45,165 nt of DNA from assembly GCA_036489765.1 (NCBI GenBank), contig DASXFE010000069.1, forward strand, positions 1 to 45,165, in the 5' to 3' direction. The notes beneath the pieces were generated by a model. It saw only the letters and a list, made by a program, of their open reading frames with translations. It was not told the origin of the DNA and ran no database searches. The DNA is from DATARH01 sp036489765 (GTDB lineage: Bacteria; Pseudomonadota; Alphaproteobacteria; ATCC43930; CGMCC-115725). The number at the start of each line of letters is the position of its first letter. Positions within the stretch are counted from its first letter, which is position 1. Position numbers and translations under genes: made by a program. Positions 23,910 to 31,591 of this stretch are shown one piece after another.

Positions 23910-25103
23910 CTATATGACCCCGTCCTCGCCGAACGCGGCGATCTCCGCAGCGCTGTAGCCGACTTCCCCCAAGATCGTCTCGTTGTGCTCGCCGATATGG
24001 GGCGGCGGCGTGTCGATGCCTCCTCCGCCATGGTCCAGCTTGAAGCCCGATCCGATCAGCGTCAGGTCGCCATCGGCGGAGGCAATGTTCTGGACCACGT
24101 CGCGGTGGGCGAGTTGGGGGTGGCGGACGATCTCGGAGATGGACCAGATCCCGGCGCAAGGGACGTCGAGCGCGGTCAGGCGCTTTTCCCAGTTTTTGGC
24201 GCTGTCCCCGGCGAGCGCGTCTTCGATGATCTGCCGCAAGGCCGGCTCGTGCGTGCTGCGGCTCGGCCAGTCCTGGAAGCGGGGGTCGGAGAGTGCGTCC
24301 TCGCGGCCCAGCCCCTTCATCAGCCTGGCGAATTGGGGCTCGGTCATCACCGCCAGCATCAGGTCGCCCTCGCCGGCCTTGAAACGATTGCCGGTGGCCT
24401 TGCCGGTCGTCGAGCCGTTGCCGTATTGGCCGTGTTTATGTCCGGTCATCGTGTGCTCGGCGACCGGCCCCGAAAGAAAGCTCAGCGCCGCGTCGAGCAT
24501 CGCCACGTCGACAAACTGGCCGACCCCCGTATGCGTGCGCTGATACACCGCGCTGGCGACCGCAAACGCCGCGGTCATTCCGCCGATCGTGTCGCAGAGC
24601 GCAAAGCCGGCACGGGTCGGGCCTTTGTCGGGGTGGCCGGTGATCGACATAATGCCGCTCATCGCCTGGAGCTTGCCGTCGAACGCCGCGGTGCCGCGCT
24701 CCGGCCCCTGCTGACCGAAGCCGGAGACGGCGCAATAGATCAGGCGCGGGTTGATCGTCTTCAGCGCCTCATAGCCGAGCCCGAACCGCTCCATCACGCC
24801 GGGCCGGAAATTTTCCCAGACGATGTCGGCACTCTCCACCAGGCGCTTGACGATCGCGACGGCCGCCGGCTTCCGCAAGTCCAGGGTCAGGCTGCGCTTG
24901 TTCGAGTTGATCCCGGCAAACGACGGTCCCATCCCTTTGGCCGCCCATTCCTTCGAGAACTGCGAATGCCGCATGTCGTCGCCCGCCTTTGGCTCGATCT
25001 TGGTGACCGAGGCGCCGAGGAGGGCGAACTGATACGTCCCGAACGGCCCCGCGAGGTAGCGGGTGAAGTCGAGGACGCGGATGCCGGCGAAAGGTTTGGT
25101 CAT
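23910..25103 (-). CDS. CaiB/BaiF-family CoA-transferase
   Basis: A 397-residue class III CoA-transferase. It opens with the family's GIRVLDFTRYLAGPFGTYQFALLGASVTKIE, shows SNKRSLTLDLRKP and ENFRPGVMERFGLGYE, and the catalytic aspartate lies in GQFVDVAMLDAALSFL. The mid-chain YCAVSGFGQQGPE block is also typical. These enzymes move CoA between carboxylic acids. No acyl-CoA lyase is adjacent; an acyl-CoA dehydrogenase is about 7 kb away. Confidence 0.92.
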   Translation of the reverse strand: MTKPFAGIRVLDFTRYLAGPFGTYQFALLGASVTKIEPKAGDDMRHSQFSKEWAAKGMGPSFAGINSNKRSLTLDLRKPAAVAIVKRLVESADIVWENFRPGVMERFGLGYEALKTINPRLIYCAVSGFGQQGPERGTAAFDGKLQAMSGIMSITGHPDKGPTRAGFALCDTIGGMTAAFAVASAVYQRTHTGVGQFVDVAMLDAALSFLSGPVAEHTMTGHKHGQYGNGSTTGKATGNRFKAGEGDLMLAVMTEPQFARLMKGLGREDALSDPRFQDWPSRSTHEPALRQIIEDALAGDSAKNWEKRLTALDVPCAGIWSISEIVRHPQLAHRDVVQNIASADGDLTLIGSGFKLDHGGGGIDTPPPHIGEHNETILGEVGYSAAEIAAFGEDGVI

Positions 25104-25123
25104 GGGGTCACCGAGGAACCTGT

Positions 25124-25831
25124 TCAGGGGGCCGGCGCGATATAGGTGAAGGCGCGGGGCAGCGTCGCGCTCTCACCGGTCGGGTTCGTAATGGCGATGT
25201 CGACCGGACCGGCGTCATGCGCCGGCAGGACGCCCGCCACGCTCGTGCCGTCGGCAGCGACGACGACTTGTCCCGCCGGCCTGCCGCCAATCGCCACGGT
25301 GAGCCCCGGGGCGAAACCGTGTCCGCAAAGCAGCACGGTTTCGCCAGCGGCACCCTGCGCCGGCTGGATCGTGCCGAGCTGGAATGTGGGTGTCTTTGTT
25401 TCGTCCGGTACCTGAACGACAAGACGGCCGACCTCGGACAGAAAATTGAAAAACCGCCGCTCCTGGGTGCCGAGAATAAAGGCCCCGGCATAGACGACGG
25501 GCTCGGTCAAATGGTCCGACTGGTTGATCGCCCGCAGGAGCAGATAGGTGATGCCGCCGGCGACGGCCCCGCTGAGCGGCCGGCCCAGATGCCAGAGATC
25601 GTAGCTGTTGTCCCATTGGTTGGCGGGTTTGCCGCCGGCATGGTCGTAAACGCCCTTCAGGCTGATGATGATGCCCCCGAGAGCCCCGAACCAGGCAGCC
25701 TGGACCGGGACGCGAAGAACCTCCGGCAACCAGCCCTGGAAGTTCGAGCATTTGAGATATGCGACCGCAACAATCATCAATATGACAGTATAGATAATAT
25801 CGAACAAGAAGATATGCCCCCGCCTGACCAT
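25124..25831 (-). CDS. Membrane protein with C-terminal IPT/TIG domain
   Basis: A 235-residue protein. Hydrophobic segments lie at about 6-27, 42-60 and 86-100, with a possible fourth at about 112-121. The C-terminal part (about 150-232) is an immunoglobulin-like IPT/TIG domain: IQPAQGAAGETVLLCGHGFA, a central VAIGGRPAGQVVV strand, VLPAHDAGPVDIAITNPTGE and the closing AFTYIAPA. The ATG follows GGGGGAACC. It is 20 nt upstream of the CoA-transferase start on the same strand. The domain is normally extracellular, so the tail probably faces the periplasm. The function is unknown. Confidence 0.7.
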   Translation of the reverse strand: MVRRGHIFLFDIIYTVILMIVAVAYLKCSNFQGWLPEVLRVPVQAAWFGALGGIIISLKGVYDHAGGKPANQWDNSYDLWHLGRPLSGAVAGGITYLLLRAINQSDHLTEPVVYAGAFILGTQERRFFNFLSEVGRLVVQVPDETKTPTFQLGTIQPAQGAAGETVLLCGHGFAPGLTVAIGGRPAGQVVVAADGTSVAGVLPAHDAGPVDIAITNPTGESATLPRAFTYIAPAP

Positions 25832-25900
25832 CGAGGTTCCCCCAATAAGGTTTCTTGTCTTTCCTTACCCTTCACCTTACGTCATCCCATGCCACCAGAT

Positions 25901-26836
25901 TTACTCAGCTTCCTTGTCCCGGATCCCCTTGGCGATCTCCTTTTGCCGGTCGAATTCGGCGCGGCGGCGGGCGATTTCCTCGGGCGACAGGCGGTCGATG
26001 TTCGAGAAGTCGAGCTTCCAGCTTGGGTCGTCGTTCCAGCGCAGCGACGATTGCACGGTCGTGCGCGGGCCGGGCGCGGTTTCGAGAACCCGGAGGACGA
26101 GGTCGAGCGTGAGATCCTGCGAGGCGAGGTCATGCGGCCTGCCGGCCGGGTTGCCGAGCGGGAAGTCACTGAACAGGAAGCGCGGGACGCCGACATACTC
26201 GACGATATCCTTGGCGCAGCCCATGACGACGGTCGGGATGCCATTTTCTTCGAGGTGACGGGCGGCCAGACTCACGGTCTGGTGACACACCGGTCAAACC
26301 GCGACGATGATGGCGGCGTCGATCCCGTCTTCGCGGCAGCGGCCGAGGAGCTCGGGGCAATCGGTCTCGAGCGTGACCCGGTGGCTGCGGTTGGTCGGCG
26401 CGCCGTGGAAACGCGGCGCGATCTCGCCGATCCGTCCTCGCGCTGCGGCCCGCCTGAGCGCCGGTAGCGGAAACCACGCATTGCTGTCAGTCGCGGTCGT
26501 GTGGATGCGGTCGTAGCCGATATGCGAGATCCGCAGGTCGTGATCGACCGCCGTGTCGCCCGAATAGACCGTATAGAACTTGGCGCCGCCATTGTACGGG
26601 GCGCCCGGGCCCTGATCGCCCTTGTCGGGCTGATACGGCGCCGCCGTCGTGATAAGCCCGATACGGCTTTCCGCCAGCGGCTTCCTCAGCGGCGCGAACG
26701 GCACCTCGGCATAATGCGCCCACCGATACGCCTCGCCGTAGCCGAGCGCCTGGTAATAGCTGGCGATGCGATGCCGATACGGGATCGGCACATCATCCTC
26801 TGAGGCCGCGAACGGCCCGGGTTTTACGTTATCCAT
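25901..26836 (-). CDS. Glycine/sarcosine/betaine/proline-reductase-type selenoprotein (in-frame UGA)
   Basis: Reading through the UGA at 26296-26294 gives one protein of 311 residues with Sec at position 181, in AAIIVAV-U-PVCHQTVS. U-P-V-C is a UxxC redox motif; the GrdB/PrdB-type selenoprotein B family carries Sec, or Cys in homologues, there. Both halves read as one protein: RIGLITTAAPYQP and ATDSNAWFPLPALR before it, AARHLEENGIPTVVMGCAKD and RFLFSDFPLGNPAG after it. The start at 26836 follows GAGGAG, and the half downstream of UGA has no ribosome-binding site of its own. A SECIS-like hairpin follows. The reductive cleavage of C-N bonds is known for clostridial members; the substrate of proteobacterial relatives is not known. 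A nonsense mutation is the alternative. Confidence 0.82.
26254..26291 (-). promoter_or_regulatory. Putative bacterial SECIS element
   Basis: On the minus strand, CCAGAC CGTGA GTCTGG (26282-26266) is a perfect 6-bp stem with a 5-nt loop. The loop starts 17 nt after the UGA and has G as its second base, both within the rules I know for bacterial SECIS (loop 16-37 nt away, G in the first two loop positions). An outer GGTG/CACC helix (26291-26288 with 26257-26254) may extend it. SelB would bind here. Confidence 0.72.
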
Positions 26837-26853
26837 CGGGCTCCTCTGCATTC

Positions 26854-27081
26854 CTATCGGCGCGCCGATAGGAGTTCTTCGCTCTGGTGCAAAGCCTCGT
26901 CGACCGCGTCGAGCCAATCCGACCATGCCGCCGGATCAAATGGCCGGCCGTCACTGGTGTTGATCTGGAGATCGCCGAGCAGTGCCGACACGTCGCCGTC
27001 GGCGGTTCGGACGCGATATCGCTCAAGGAAAATTGCCATCGCGGCTAAGGCCTGCTCGGGGGACAATCGATGCTTCCTCAT
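26854..27081 (-). CDS. Small protein upstream of the selenoprotein, unknown function
   Basis: A 75-residue, largely helical, acidic protein: QALAAMAIFLERY, then GDVSALLGDLQ, then a WSDWLDAVDEAL helix after DPAAW. It ends 17 nt before the selenoprotein start on the same strand, so the two are probably co-transcribed. The pattern (helix, LLGD, FDPAAWSDW-LDAV) looks like a family I have seen in proteobacteria without an assigned role. No signal peptide, membrane segment or cysteine is present. Confidence 0.6.
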   Translation of the reverse strand: MRKHRLSPEQALAAMAIFLERYRVRTADGDVSALLGDLQINTSDGRPFDPAAWSDWLDAVDEALHQSEELLSARR

Positions 27082-27124
27082 GGCCTCACGCCCAGTCTAA
27101 AGGCACGCGGGATAGTGCAACGGC

Positions 27125-27520
27125 CTATTTTCCTTTGAAATACTCGTCATCCGCCGGCCGGGGCTGCCAGTCCTTGTTGCTGTCCCAGGATTTGGTGCGG
27201 CCGGAAAATTCTTCGCCGTAGCGGACGCGGAAGAGGAGGGTGCGCTCTGGTCCGGTCTTCCACTCGTGGAGCTCGCCGCGCGGGTGGACGACGAAGGAGC
27301 CGGGCTTGACCTCGATCGTCTGCTCGGGCGTGGTCATCGTGCCGCCCCCCTCGTAGCAGAAATAGAGCTCCACTGCGTTCGGGTGGCAATGATAGGGGCT
27401 CGTCTGGCCGGGCTCCCAGCACGCGACCGTGACGTCGCCCTCGCCGGCCTTGCCGAGGATCTTTTCGACATGGTGCTTGGGATCGAATTTTTCTTCCTTC
27501 TTGAGGTCGAACGCGAGCAT
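27125..27520 (-). CDS. Cupin-domain protein
   Basis: A 131-residue single cupin. Motif 1 is SPYHCHPNAVELYFCYEGGG (two His and a Glu), and motif 2 is VVHPRGELHEWKTG with the remaining His, giving the usual 3-His/1-Glu metal site. A GGAGAC ribosome-binding site precedes the ATG at 27520. The pssA gene lies 24 nt upstream on the same strand. A lysine- and acid-rich N-terminus (LKKEEKFDPKHH) extends the barrel. The substrate is not readable. Confidence 0.87.
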   Translation of the reverse strand: MLAFDLKKEEKFDPKHHVEKILGKAGEGDVTVACWEPGQTSPYHCHPNAVELYFCYEGGGTMTTPEQTIEVKPGSFVVHPRGELHEWKTGPERTLLFRVRYGEEFSGRTKSWDSNKDWQPRPADDEYFKGK

Positions 27521-27544
27521 GGGCCTGTCTCCGGGTGCAAAGGT

Positions 27545-28438
27545 TCAGTGGCGCAGATCGCTAGTCGGGGCGGTGCCCGTGCCCAGCGTGTGCGTCGGGG
27601 GCGTGAGCGCCGGGGTTTCGGCGGGCTCGGTCTTGCGTGAGGGGGCTGCCGCCTTCATCCGGCGGGCGCTCCGTATGGTCCAGGGGATCGAGCCGAGATA
27701 GACGAGGCCGACCAGCGTCAAGGTCGGCCACGGCGCCGTCGTCAGGAACCCGGCGAGGATGCCGATGCCGAGCAGGGTCGGCACGACCAGGTGCGGGGCG
27801 ATGCGGAATTTCTTGAGCGACACGGTCGGGAGCGTGCTGACCATCAACAGCGCGATCCCGGTCACCCAGACGCCGACGAAATACGGCGAGCGCACGATCC
27901 AGTCGCCCCATTCGAAGGCGAGGAACATCGGCATGATCGCGAGGCCAGCGCCGGCCGGTGCCGGGACGCCCGTGAAATATTGGCTCTTGTAGACCGGCAC
28001 TTCGGCGCCGAGCTGAGTGTTGAACCGCGCCAGCCGCAGCGCGCAGCACACGGCAAAGAACAGCACGATCGCCCAGCCGGCGCCGTGCAATTCCTGCATC
28101 GTCCACAGATAGATGACCGCGGCCGGCGCCACGCCGAAGCTGATGAAGTCGGAAAGGCTGTCGAGCTCGGCGCCGAAATGCGAGGTCGCCCGCAAGAGCC
28201 GCGCCACCCGTCCGTCGAGTCCATCGAGCACGCCGGCGATCATGATCGTATAGACCGCGGCCATGAAATCTCCGCTCAACGCAAAGCGGATCGCGGTCAT
28301 CCCGGCGCACAGCGCCAGCACGGTCAGGATGTTCGGCACCATCCGGTTGACGGAAAAGCCGGACAGCCGCCGCGGTGGGTTGCGCGACCGGCGCATGCGC
28401 ACCCGGCGCGGGCGCATCCTGGGATATTCCTCGCTCAT
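27545..28438 (-). CDS. pssA: CDP-diacylglycerol-serine O-phosphatidyltransferase
   Basis: A 297-residue membrane enzyme making phosphatidylserine from CDP-diacylglycerol and serine, the first step toward phosphatidylethanolamine. The CDP-alcohol phosphotransferase motif is complete: D72, D75-G76, A79-R80, G89, D93 and D97 (DGLDGRVARLLRATSHFGAE plus LDSLSD). About seven hydrophobic segments follow; VPNILTVLALCAGMTAIRFA and YFTGVPAPAGAGL are typical of PssA. The N-terminus is very basic and the C-terminal 40 residues are disordered. The usual neighbour psd is absent. It begins 11 nt after the DMT transporter stop. Confidence 0.92.
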   Translation of the reverse strand: MSEEYPRMRPRRVRMRRSRNPPRRLSGFSVNRMVPNILTVLALCAGMTAIRFALSGDFMAAVYTIMIAGVLDGLDGRVARLLRATSHFGAELDSLSDFISFGVAPAAVIYLWTMQELHGAGWAIVLFFAVCCALRLARFNTQLGAEVPVYKSQYFTGVPAPAGAGLAIMPMFLAFEWGDWIVRSPYFVGVWVTGIALLMVSTLPTVSLKKFRIAPHLVVPTLLGIGILAGFLTTAPWPTLTLVGLVYLGSIPWTIRSARRMKAAAPSRKTEPAETPALTPPTHTLGTGTAPTSDLRH

Positions 28439-28449
28439 CGCCGGATATC

Positions 28450-29313
28450 TTACACGTTTCGCAGCCGCCGCTCACGCAGCGCGATGTAAAGCCCCGAAGC
28501 GATGATGATGCCGGCGCCGATCCAGGTCGGGAGATCGGGGAGATTGCCGAAGATCACATAGCCGAGCGTCGCGGTGCCGACCAGCTCGACATAGCCGAGC
28601 GGCGCCAGCGCCGCGGCCTGCCCGAGCTGGAACGCCCGGATGATAAGATAATGGCCGAACCCGCCGAGGAGCCCGATGCCGATGAACAGCGCGGCGTCTA
28701 ACCCGCTGCGCGGCAGGGTGAAAACGAACGGCATCCACAGGCTCGTCGCCAGCGAGCCCATCAGCGCGGCGAACACGATCCCGGTTGCTGCCGTGTCATA
28801 GGCGCTGATCCAGCGCGTCGCGATCTGGTAGAGCGCGTAGGCGCAGGACGAGACGAGCAACAGCAGCACCGCCGGATCGGCGAGCCCGGTATCGGGTCGG
28901 ATGACCAGGAGCGCGCCGAGAAACCCGACGATGACCGCACTCCAGCGCCGCGGCCCGACCCGCTCGCGCAACAAGGGCATCGACAGCGCCGTAACCAGCA
29001 GCGGCGAGGTAAACCCGATCGCCGACGCCGTCGCCAGCGGCACCCGGCCGATCGCGGCGACAAAGACGAGGTTGCTGACCAGCATCAGCACCGAGCGCGC
29101 AAGCTGGATCGCCGGCCGCCGCGTCGCGATCAGCCGCCGCCCGTAATGCGGCAGGAACACGACCAGCATGATCACCAGATGGCCGGTGAACCGCGCCCAG
29201 ACGATCTGCGGCACCGGGTAGTGCAGGGCCAGGTACTTCATCGTCGCGTTCATGAACGGGAACAGCGACACGCCGGCGACCATCAGCAGGATCGCCCGAA
29301 GGATTTCGCTCAG
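28450..29313 (-). CDS. DMT-superfamily (EamA) transporter
   Basis: About 287 residues with ten predicted membrane segments in two EamA repeats; GFTSPLLVTALSMPLLRERVG and the second-half APLGYVELVGTATLGYVIFG are the typical helix pairs. The start is a problem: between the upstream aldolase stop (29329-29327) and the first helix there is no ATG, GTG or TTG in frame. CTG at 29313 (giving SEILRAILLMVAGV) would yield a full first helix; the ATG at 29283 would cut it short. I annotate from the CTG with low certainty. It lies between the aldolase and pssA. Confidence 0.78.
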   Translation of the reverse strand: MSEILRAILLMVAGVSLFPFMNATMKYLALHYPVPQIVWARFTGHLVIMLVVFLPHYGRRLIATRRPAIQLARSVLMLVSNLVFVAAIGRVPLATASAIGFTSPLLVTALSMPLLRERVGPRRWSAVIVGFLGALLVIRPDTGLADPAVLLLLVSSCAYALYQIATRWISAYDTAATGIVFAALMGSLATSLWMPFVFTLPRSGLDAALFIGIGLLGGFGHYLIIRAFQLGQAAALAPLGYVELVGTATLGYVIFGNLPDLPTWIGAGIIIASGLYIALRERRLRNV

Positions 29314-29326
29314 AGGGAGGTCTCGC

Positions 29327-30112
29327 CTAGAGGTGAGCCCGCATCGCTGCTGCGCTGTCGGTCGCTGCCTTCTGCAGCATGCTGAGGTCGCTGCCCGGCA
29401 ATACGACGCGCACGCCCATCCGGATGTAGCGCTTGAGCAGGGCGTCATCCGAGATGCCGCCGACCCCGGCCCATTTGCCGTGCTTCTTGCAGGCGTCGAC
29501 GACGGTCTGGTAGGCGGCGGCGATCCGCTCCTCGCCGAAATTGCCCGGAATGCCGAGCTCCATCGCCAGATCGTTGCTGCCGATCAGCAGCGAATCGATG
29601 CCGGGCACGGCGGCGATCTTGTCGGCGTTGGCGATCGCGGTCGGGGTCTCCAGCATGACGATGACGAAGGTTGCCGCGTCGATCGCGTCGCAGGTCTCGC
29701 GCAGCGAATGCTTCTGGTAGGCGAGATGCGGCAGACCGCCGGCCACCGAGCGATGGCCGCGCGGGGGATAGCGCAGGTGGCGGGCGATGCGCTCGGCCTC
29801 TTCCGGCGTGTCGACATGCGGCACGACAATGCCGAGCGCGCCGCCGTCCAAGAGTCGCGTCGCCAGCCATAACTGCCCGTACGGCACCCGGGCGATGGGG
29901 GCGATGCCGGCGCCGAGCGCGGCGACCGAGATCTGCACCGCCGTGTCGAGATCCATCGAATTGTGCTCGAGGTCGAGGAACAGCCAGTCGAAGCCGCACG
30001 CCTTCATCGCCGGCGCGATATCCACCGTACGCGCCTGCCGCAGGATGATCCCAAGCGCCAACTCGCCCGCTTTGAGTTTTTCACGTGCGGCGTTCTTCAG
30101 ACTGGGTGCCAT
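29327..30112 (-). CDS. HpcH/HpaI-family aldolase
   Basis: A 261-residue class II pyruvate aldolase of the 4-hydroxy-2-oxoheptanedioate/2-keto-3-deoxyglucarate type. Blocks seen: CGFDWLFLDLEHNSMDLDTA with the metal-site acid, IARVPYGQLWLATRLLDGGA, GIVVPHVDTPEEAERI, VIVMLETPTAIAN with the second metal glutamate, and SLLIGSNDLAMELGIPGNF. GGGGAGAGGC precedes the ATG. It heads a minus-strand run with the DMT transporter and pssA, and probably splits a 2-oxo acid into pyruvate and an aldehyde. Confidence 0.93.
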   Translation of the reverse strand: MAPSLKNAAREKLKAGELALGIILRQARTVDIAPAMKACGFDWLFLDLEHNSMDLDTAVQISVAALGAGIAPIARVPYGQLWLATRLLDGGALGIVVPHVDTPEEAERIARHLRYPPRGHRSVAGGLPHLAYQKHSLRETCDAIDAATFVIVMLETPTAIANADKIAAVPGIDSLLIGSNDLAMELGIPGNFGEERIAAAYQTVVDACKKHGKWAGVGGISDDALLKRYIRMGVRVVLPGSDLSMLQKAATDSAAAMRAHL

Positions 30113-30152
30113 TTGCCTCTCCCCTGATGCGTGATCGCGAGCGTAGCGCGTA

Positions 30153-30222
30153 AGGCGGAAAAGCGAAGCTCATTCCGCCGGGCCAGCCACCACTCGGCGG
30201 AATGCGTTTCGCTTTTCCGCCT
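30153..30222. repeat. Large inverted repeat (28-bp arms, 14-nt spacer)
   Basis: The arms at 30153-30180 and 30195-30222 are inverse complements at 26 of 28 positions (AGGCGGAAAAGCGAA at the outer end). It lies between two co-directional minus-strand genes and looks like a REP/MITE-type palindrome; transcribed, it would form a long hairpin. Confidence 0.85.
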
Positions 30223-30242
30223 GACGGTTACCGCAAAGAAAA

Positions 30243-30266
30243 CCCTCCCCCGCCGGCGGGGGAGGG
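30243..30266. terminator. 24-nt perfect GC palindrome
   Basis: CCCTCCCCCGCC followed by its exact inverse. It lies 30 nt after the CmcJ-like gene's stop on the minus strand, without a T-run. The same CCTCCCCCG core makes the hairpin at 4706-4731, so it is likely a member of a dispersed repeat that may also stop transcription. Confidence 0.5.
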
Positions 30267-30296
30267 CATGGGTGGGGGCCGCTGAGCCCGGGAGAT

Positions 30297-31130
30297 TTAT
30301 GCCGGGTGGAACACCAGGGTCCGCAGCTCGATGCTCTCGCGCGGGAAGGCGTCGGGCGGGCTGGTTGGGTCGACAAAGGCCGTGTGCGGCATGAAGCGGG
30401 CGCGACCGTCGGTCTTGCTGTCCATGATCTTGAGCAAGAGGGCCTCGTCGCGGCGTAGCTCCGGCGCGTAGTACCAGCGATGCGCCGGGTTGTACGTCAC
30501 CGAGTAGGTCTCGCCGACCCGGTTCTTGTAGACGAGGTCCGACGCCACGAGGTCATCGGCCGCGACCGTCCGCGAGTCGCACAGCGCGAGCGGCGAATCC
30601 TGCAGCGGGCCCTTGATCGGCCGCCACATGTTCATCACCTGAACGCGGCCCTTGAGCAGTTCCTCGGCCTCGTCGGGGATCAGGTCGCGCACCCGCTGCG
30701 GGCCCGAGCGCGCCGTGTGGTCGACATGGACCCGGCTCGCCGGCTGGCGCGGGCCGCTGCGCGAGTAGTCCTGCAGACCCGGCACCCGCCGGCGCTGCAG
30801 ATGATCGAAGATAAAGACGCGGCTGGCGCCGGTGTGCTCCTTGATGAAACGCTCGGCCTCCGGGTAGTAGACCCGGCGCACCTCGTCATCGTCCCAGAAA
30901 TCCTGCACCGCCGAGCGATGTTCGACGAGGCCGAATCCTTCGCGGTCGAGGTCCAGTTCATGCTGGATCGGCCGCATGTCGTAGATGCTGACCTTGTGGG
31001 TGTCGGCGGTCATGTTCGACCGCGCCTCGCCCGGCTCCGGGTCGTAAGCGAGGTAGCTCGGCCGCGTCGCCATCGGGGCCATATAGTTCAGCTCGGCCTC
31101 GACATGAGGCAGCTGGGCACGGTCGGTCAT
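30297..31130 (-). CDS. CmcJ/NvfI-family oxidoreductase
   Basis: A 277-residue protein resembling the CmcJ/AsaB/gibberellin-desaturase family, which is related to Fe(II)/2-oxoglutarate dioxygenases. Landmarks are the N-terminal ELNYMAPMATRPSYLAYDP, the iron motif H135-V-D137-H138 in SRVHVDHTARSG, VQVMNMWRPIKGPLQDSPLA, YNPAHRWYYAPELRRDEALL, and H249 in ARFMPHTAFVDP with ESIELRTLVFHP at the end. The family modifies small metabolites by hydroxylation or desaturation; the substrate is unknown. A clear GGAGGACC site precedes the ATG, and two microprotein genes lie just upstream in the same direction. Confidence 0.85.
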   Translation of the reverse strand: MTDRAQLPHVEAELNYMAPMATRPSYLAYDPEPGEARSNMTADTHKVSIYDMRPIQHELDLDREGFGLVEHRSAVQDFWDDDEVRRVYYPEAERFIKEHTGASRVFIFDHLQRRRVPGLQDYSRSGPRQPASRVHVDHTARSGPQRVRDLIPDEAEELLKGRVQVMNMWRPIKGPLQDSPLALCDSRTVAADDLVASDLVYKNRVGETYSVTYNPAHRWYYAPELRRDEALLLKIMDSKTDGRARFMPHTAFVDPTSPPDAFPRESIELRTLVFHPA

Positions 31131-31160
31131 CGGTAGGTCCTCCGTGAATGGGGCGCGGCT

Positions 31161-31310
31161 TCAGAACCAGGGGAAGCGAGGATAGTCGCTCCACTTGGCC
31201 TCGTTAAGAGGCCTGCGCGGGTTGGCGGCTGCTTCGGCGAGGTTGTGCCAAAAACGGCCGAGGGCACGGGTGGTGCGCCGCAAGGCGCCGGTGTGCGTGG
31301 TCGTGGTCAT
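31161..31310 (-). CDS. 49-residue microprotein ending WSDYPRFPWF
   Basis: It starts MTTTTHTGALRRTTR and continues through ALGRFWHNLAEAAANPRRPL to the C-terminal motif WSDYPRFPWF. A basic amphipathic first half is followed by an aromatic, proline-containing tail. The ATG is 5 nt after the DUF1127 stop, with GGAG inside the end of that gene, so translation is probably coupled. The CmcJ-like gene follows 30 nt later. No domain is recognised. Confidence 0.68.
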   Translation of the reverse strand: MTTTTHTGALRRTTRALGRFWHNLAEAAANPRRPLNEAKWSDYPRFPWF

Positions 31311-31315
31311 CTCGG

Positions 31316-31465
31316 TTACTCCTTCCAGAAGGGTTTGTTAGCCTGGGCGAGGGCGTCGGCGCGGGTGAGGCCGATGTCCTTCAGCATGCGGTCGCCGAGC
31401 CCGGCGAGCTCATGGCGGGCGCGGATGCGCTGCTGCCATTTGCGGATCGCTTTCATCGCACTCAT
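31316..31465 (-). CDS. DUF1127 (YjiS-like) small protein
   Basis: A 49-residue DUF1127 protein: a basic N-terminal helix (MKAIRKWQQRIRARHELAGL) followed by the domain core LGDRMLKDIGLTRADALA and a short tail NKPFWKE. Small DUF1127 proteins in alphaproteobacteria have been linked to RNA turnover and to phosphate and carbon metabolism; the role here is not known. The ATG at 31465 follows AGGGG. It is divergent from the LysR gene, separated by 126 nt that hold both promoters. Confidence 0.85.
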   Translation of the reverse strand: MSAMKAIRKWQQRIRARHELAGLGDRMLKDIGLTRADALAQANKPFWKE

Positions 31466-31591
31466 GTGAGTACCCCTAATCTTTCGGTCCGGAGCAGCTC
31501 GGTTTTCGCTCACTGCTCCTTGCCGAGAAGATTGGCATTACGACATAAAGCGACAAACGAGACTTTCTCAGCCATCGGATTAGTTTTCCTC

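Noticed and set aside
26294..26296. Reading the UGA as a true stop giving two genes
   Set aside because: The family runs across it, the motif spacing is UxxC, the second half lacks a ribosome-binding site, and a SECIS-like hairpin follows. Kept only as the alternative hypothesis.
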